Shown piece by piece: positions 63,401 to 64,000 of a DNA stretch of 64,000 nt (position 1 is the first letter of the stretch; every line of letters starts with the position of its first letter). Below the pieces are notes generated by a model, which ran no database searches, had not been told where the DNA came from, and saw nothing but the letters and a program-made list of their open reading frames with translations. The stretch comes from Clostridiales bacterium (GTDB lineage Bacteria > Bacillota > Clostridia > Oscillospirales > Oscillospiraceae): assembly GCA_029268065.1 (NCBI GenBank), contig JAJUHC010000013.1:1-64000 (forward strand). Direction: 5' to 3'. Made by a program: the position numbers and the translations under genes.

Positions 63401-64000
63401 GCATACGGCGCCCGCGGATTCAAATCCGGAGGCTGCGGGGGGCGATATCACGCCGGAGCTGCTTATTGATTTGTGGCGGGAAACGCTGGGAATCGAGGGC
63501 TTAAGGCCCGACGTATCGTTTTTTGAGCAGGGAGGCAGCTCTCTCGGCGCGCTCAGCGTCCTGAGCCAGTATTACAACCGAAACCTCATAATGACCATGG
63601 CACAGTTTTATGATAACCCAACCGCGGCCGCTCAGGCCGAATTTTTCGGGTGCCAGCAAAAAGGGGAGCGCCCCGGCAAAAAGGAAACGCGCCTGCGCCC
63701 GAAGTTCCCCTCAAGGGTTCCGGATCCGGTAAAATCGGCGGACATATCTCAAATGAGGAATATACTTCTGACCGGGGCATCCGGGTACCTCGGAGCGCAT
63801 ATTCTCTATTTTCTGCTTGAGGGCCCGGCCGAAAAGGTTATTTGCCCGATGCGGGACGGAAGCAGGGACCGGCTGCTTCAAACTCTCGCATGGTATTTCG
63901 GGGATGAGTGGACAAAAAAAAGCTCTGAGGCCATAGAGGTAATTTGCGGAGATATAACAAAGCCCATGCTTGGGCTCGACGAAGTATCCCGCAGCAGGCT
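57498..64000 (+). CDS. Nonribosomal peptide synthetase C-A-T-C-A-T-reductase (runs off right edge)
   Basis: About 2167 codons with no stop to the window edge; TTG 57498 (GGGGATG upstream) is my best start, GTG 57489 and ATG 57507 are options. Order: C1 from residue 12 (HHIISDG, His140-141); A1 from 460 (YTSGSTGRPKG near 602, NQYGPSETT, GRRDRQLKLRGLR, PNGK); T1 with Ser982 (LCGGNSL); C2 (HHIICDG, His1162-1163); A2 (FTSGSTGQPKG from 1621, NMYGPTEAAV, PSGKIDF); T2 with Ser2015 (EQGGSSL); terminal reductase beginning NILLTGASGYLGAH (2092-2099 GxxGxxG). No epimerase or methyltransferase domain. A leading C domain with no upstream module suggests N-acylation; the reductase suggests aldehyde or alcohol release. 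Confidence 0.92.
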   Translation, partial: MIDMAGAPGELFPLSSNQKNIWDLERTFSGKSINSISSTIRFKGKIDFLLMEKALNQVLLNDISLRTQLTIKEGGPCQYHVPYKESRFPLIDLSMADEDGIKSWEEAVTREALNFYDSPLYRFILMKIRDDTAGILVITHHIISDGWTQVSLCNRIGRAYIDLAAGRKSEAETLPSYALFVEEERRYLMSAACERDEEYWKGITGKESEPVSLKSARGSFISPVGKQRSFELPEWLNDAVYSYCSQNRIAPFLVFYMALAAYLKRRGAGDRFTVGVPVFNRSNHIFRKTTGMFVSTVPFCTEISEEWSFDEFRERLAESWLELLRHQRFPLERIRALSNSETPLFNIMLSYQDSKVLKSDCERIDFSGVWHYGGYQAEQLCIHIMNLEDNRRYSVNYEYLVQFFHDSEIERLHSSICHILGAALRSPMKPLAELPITAPEEHRRVVYDFNGTNKPFSYVNPYEMLVSNSLEHPDRPALIYKGDTISYAELIRRAGRVAAALGADGGLFATLLPRSPELYSAIAGIMQAGAAWLIISPDTPYGRILEILNQSGANALISERDVIECIDGLSGLSLPLIDMGALPPATDTVIPSEPEGLAYVVYTSGSTGRPKGVEITRKNLLNFSLGAAPLFPDSPILSLCSIGFDAFILESAAAMLCGKTVVLPDDSDQEDPARLAALIKRYSVGFMAITPSRLAAYLRNRAFADSLLGVRSIICGGEAFPQELLRNILQFTKADIYNQYGPSETTVGVSYARLNDARAITVGRPMDNCRLYVLDEKLNPLPVGVYGELYVGGMCVGRGYRGEPSLTAQSFLNSPFEPGERLYKTGDIAAWTEDGEIVISGRRDRQLKLRGLRIEPQEISECLSKHPFVTDAAVRVVSKNDQQLLIAYCVTSRPVAETELLAYAASYLPRYMIPARVMLIDAIPLTPNGKTDEAALPEPSDEEAVSCASTPLQEQLLLTFRSVLENPGIHAGSDYFLCGGNSLNALEAIGEIEEKTGIRLRVSDLYACRTVRRLGEYLSGLCPESPSGPKPRYALPELKKYEPTDMQKNVYVQSFMDPTKIAYNMPGAFRLGFKPDIERLESAFSALIEGDDNFRTSFVREGASIAAVISDSAEFRLELLGGSREEVFSEFVRPFELSKAPLIRAALWEDEYGGWFMLIDCHHIICDGVSTPLILERLNRIYMGEACSVPLTYKHYAFYQRNDGESNKTAEEYWLGVLQPLPEPLDIPLDSARPAVFDYNGSHLSFSVNQGIAARIDAFCEKHGLTPYMFMLGAFGILVSKASRQRDLVVGIPVSARNRPELLKVCGIFINTLPVRLRPEGDILAYLEGVREAVVGALDHPVLPLDSIISRLNIQRSLSRNPLYQILFSMRPLDAGSFTFGGERLEYIPVPTRTSKLDLSFEAAREGEGYTIFAEYCASLFSEETIRLYGRTFISIIEEMLVGEALSVEDISALSAEDKKRFIYGPGSVSVAFDDMPINRIIKSTALENPDKTAVIWHDEKTTYRELDERSDAVAALLISKGVVRGDRVGLSCMRTPDLLASMLGILKAGAAYVPFLTDYPAERIKYMLATAGARLLLSDESCRNALPSELSCPVATLSQCEGAEAPECYQETADPMYVLFTSGSTGQPKGVQVPHRAIANLLGSVRELMRPHKGPVLCTTNVTFDIFVTESLLALAQGLCVVLADEEEMMLPWKTAELIRKHHTTIAQFTPSRLQMCLSNDAFAAAADNIEFVILVGEAVTPQLVEKFKKHSRGRFVNMYGPTEAAVYVTQGELSAGEAVNIGVPLNNCRIYVLDERRKPVMPTARGELYLAGTCLADGYVSRPDLTDAVFVPDPFFEGQKMYKSGDSGRLRSDGVLECFGRLDSQIKINGNRVELDEINLAMLNAGAKQAATVAIRNSDQSTSLYGFVSPESIDIHELKRRIGKTLLPYMIPVQIIKMERLPYNPSGKIDFPALKNMISSQKEPQMHTAPADSNPEAAGGDITPELLIDLWRETLGIEGLRPDVSFFEQGGSSLGALSVLSQYYNRNLIMTMAQFYDNPTAAAQAEFFGCQQKGERPGKKETRLRPKFPSRVPDPVKSADISQMRNILLTGASGYLGAHILYFLLEGPAEKVICPMRDGSRDRLLQTLAWYFGDEWTKKSSEAIEVICGDITKPMLGLDEVSRSR

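Overview
The window reads as a chromosomal contig from a spore-forming, anaerobic Firmicute of the Clostridia, most likely an Oscillospirales/Ruminococcaceae-type gut or sediment organism. The evidence is a spoIIAA-spoIIAB-sigF operon and yunB (sporulation), a T-box leader in front of tyrS, an A-type RNase P RNA, the order dxs-tlyA-nadK-argR-recN, an [FeFe]-hydrogenase-like sensor and an anaerobic sulfatase-maturase-type radical SAM enzyme. Shine-Dalgarno sequences are strong, GTG/TTG starts are common, and base composition is balanced apart from an AT-richer block at about 7.8-14.6 kb.

Layout. 1-733: edge of a probable insertion sequence and a cluster of hairpins. 734-6531: five-gene dipeptide/nickel-type ABC importer followed by a SAM methyltransferase. 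6588-7554: TPR protein whose frame and start suggest a +1 frameshift. 7738-14718: about 6.9 kb bounded by an exact 76-bp direct repeat of the 3' end and terminator of rnpB; it holds chromate-transporter-family genes, a LysR regulator, a decayed DUF3842 gene, a radical SAM enzyme, a broken pgi and a ROK regulator, and looks like an integrated and decaying island. 15191-22655: murD, two M42 aminopeptidases, a methionine-gamma-lyase-like PLP protein, yunB and ligA. 22728-26442: tRNA-Cys, cysK and a polar amino-acid ABC importer. 26869-28578: ferredoxin/H-cluster/chemoreceptor-like fusion. 28982-30506: bioY-birA with a BirA-like operator. 30688-36372: dxs to recN. 36369-44011: tyrS with T-box, glnS, an S-layer-type polysaccharide deacetylase and valS. 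44212-49205: spoIIA operon, an ATP-grasp protein, pcrA. 49240-51574: two GNAT-fold proteins and a family-4 uracil-DNA glycosylase. 51836-54563: CoA-acylating aldehyde dehydrogenase and an MtaA-type corrinoid methyltransferase relative. 54620-57296: ECF sigma factor with a membrane-anchored beta-propeller protein.

From 57498 to the right edge one uninterrupted reading frame, with no stop before the window ends, encodes a nonribosomal peptide synthetase with order C-A-T-C-A-T-reductase. The starting condensation domain and terminal reductase predict an N-acylated dipeptide released as an aldehyde or alcohol (or cyclised onward). It is the strongest candidate for an undescribed system here. Other items worth attention are the rnpB-bounded island, the prfB-like frameshift site in the TPR gene, the H-cluster sensor fused to a chemoreceptor signalling domain, and the importer-methyltransferase operon.
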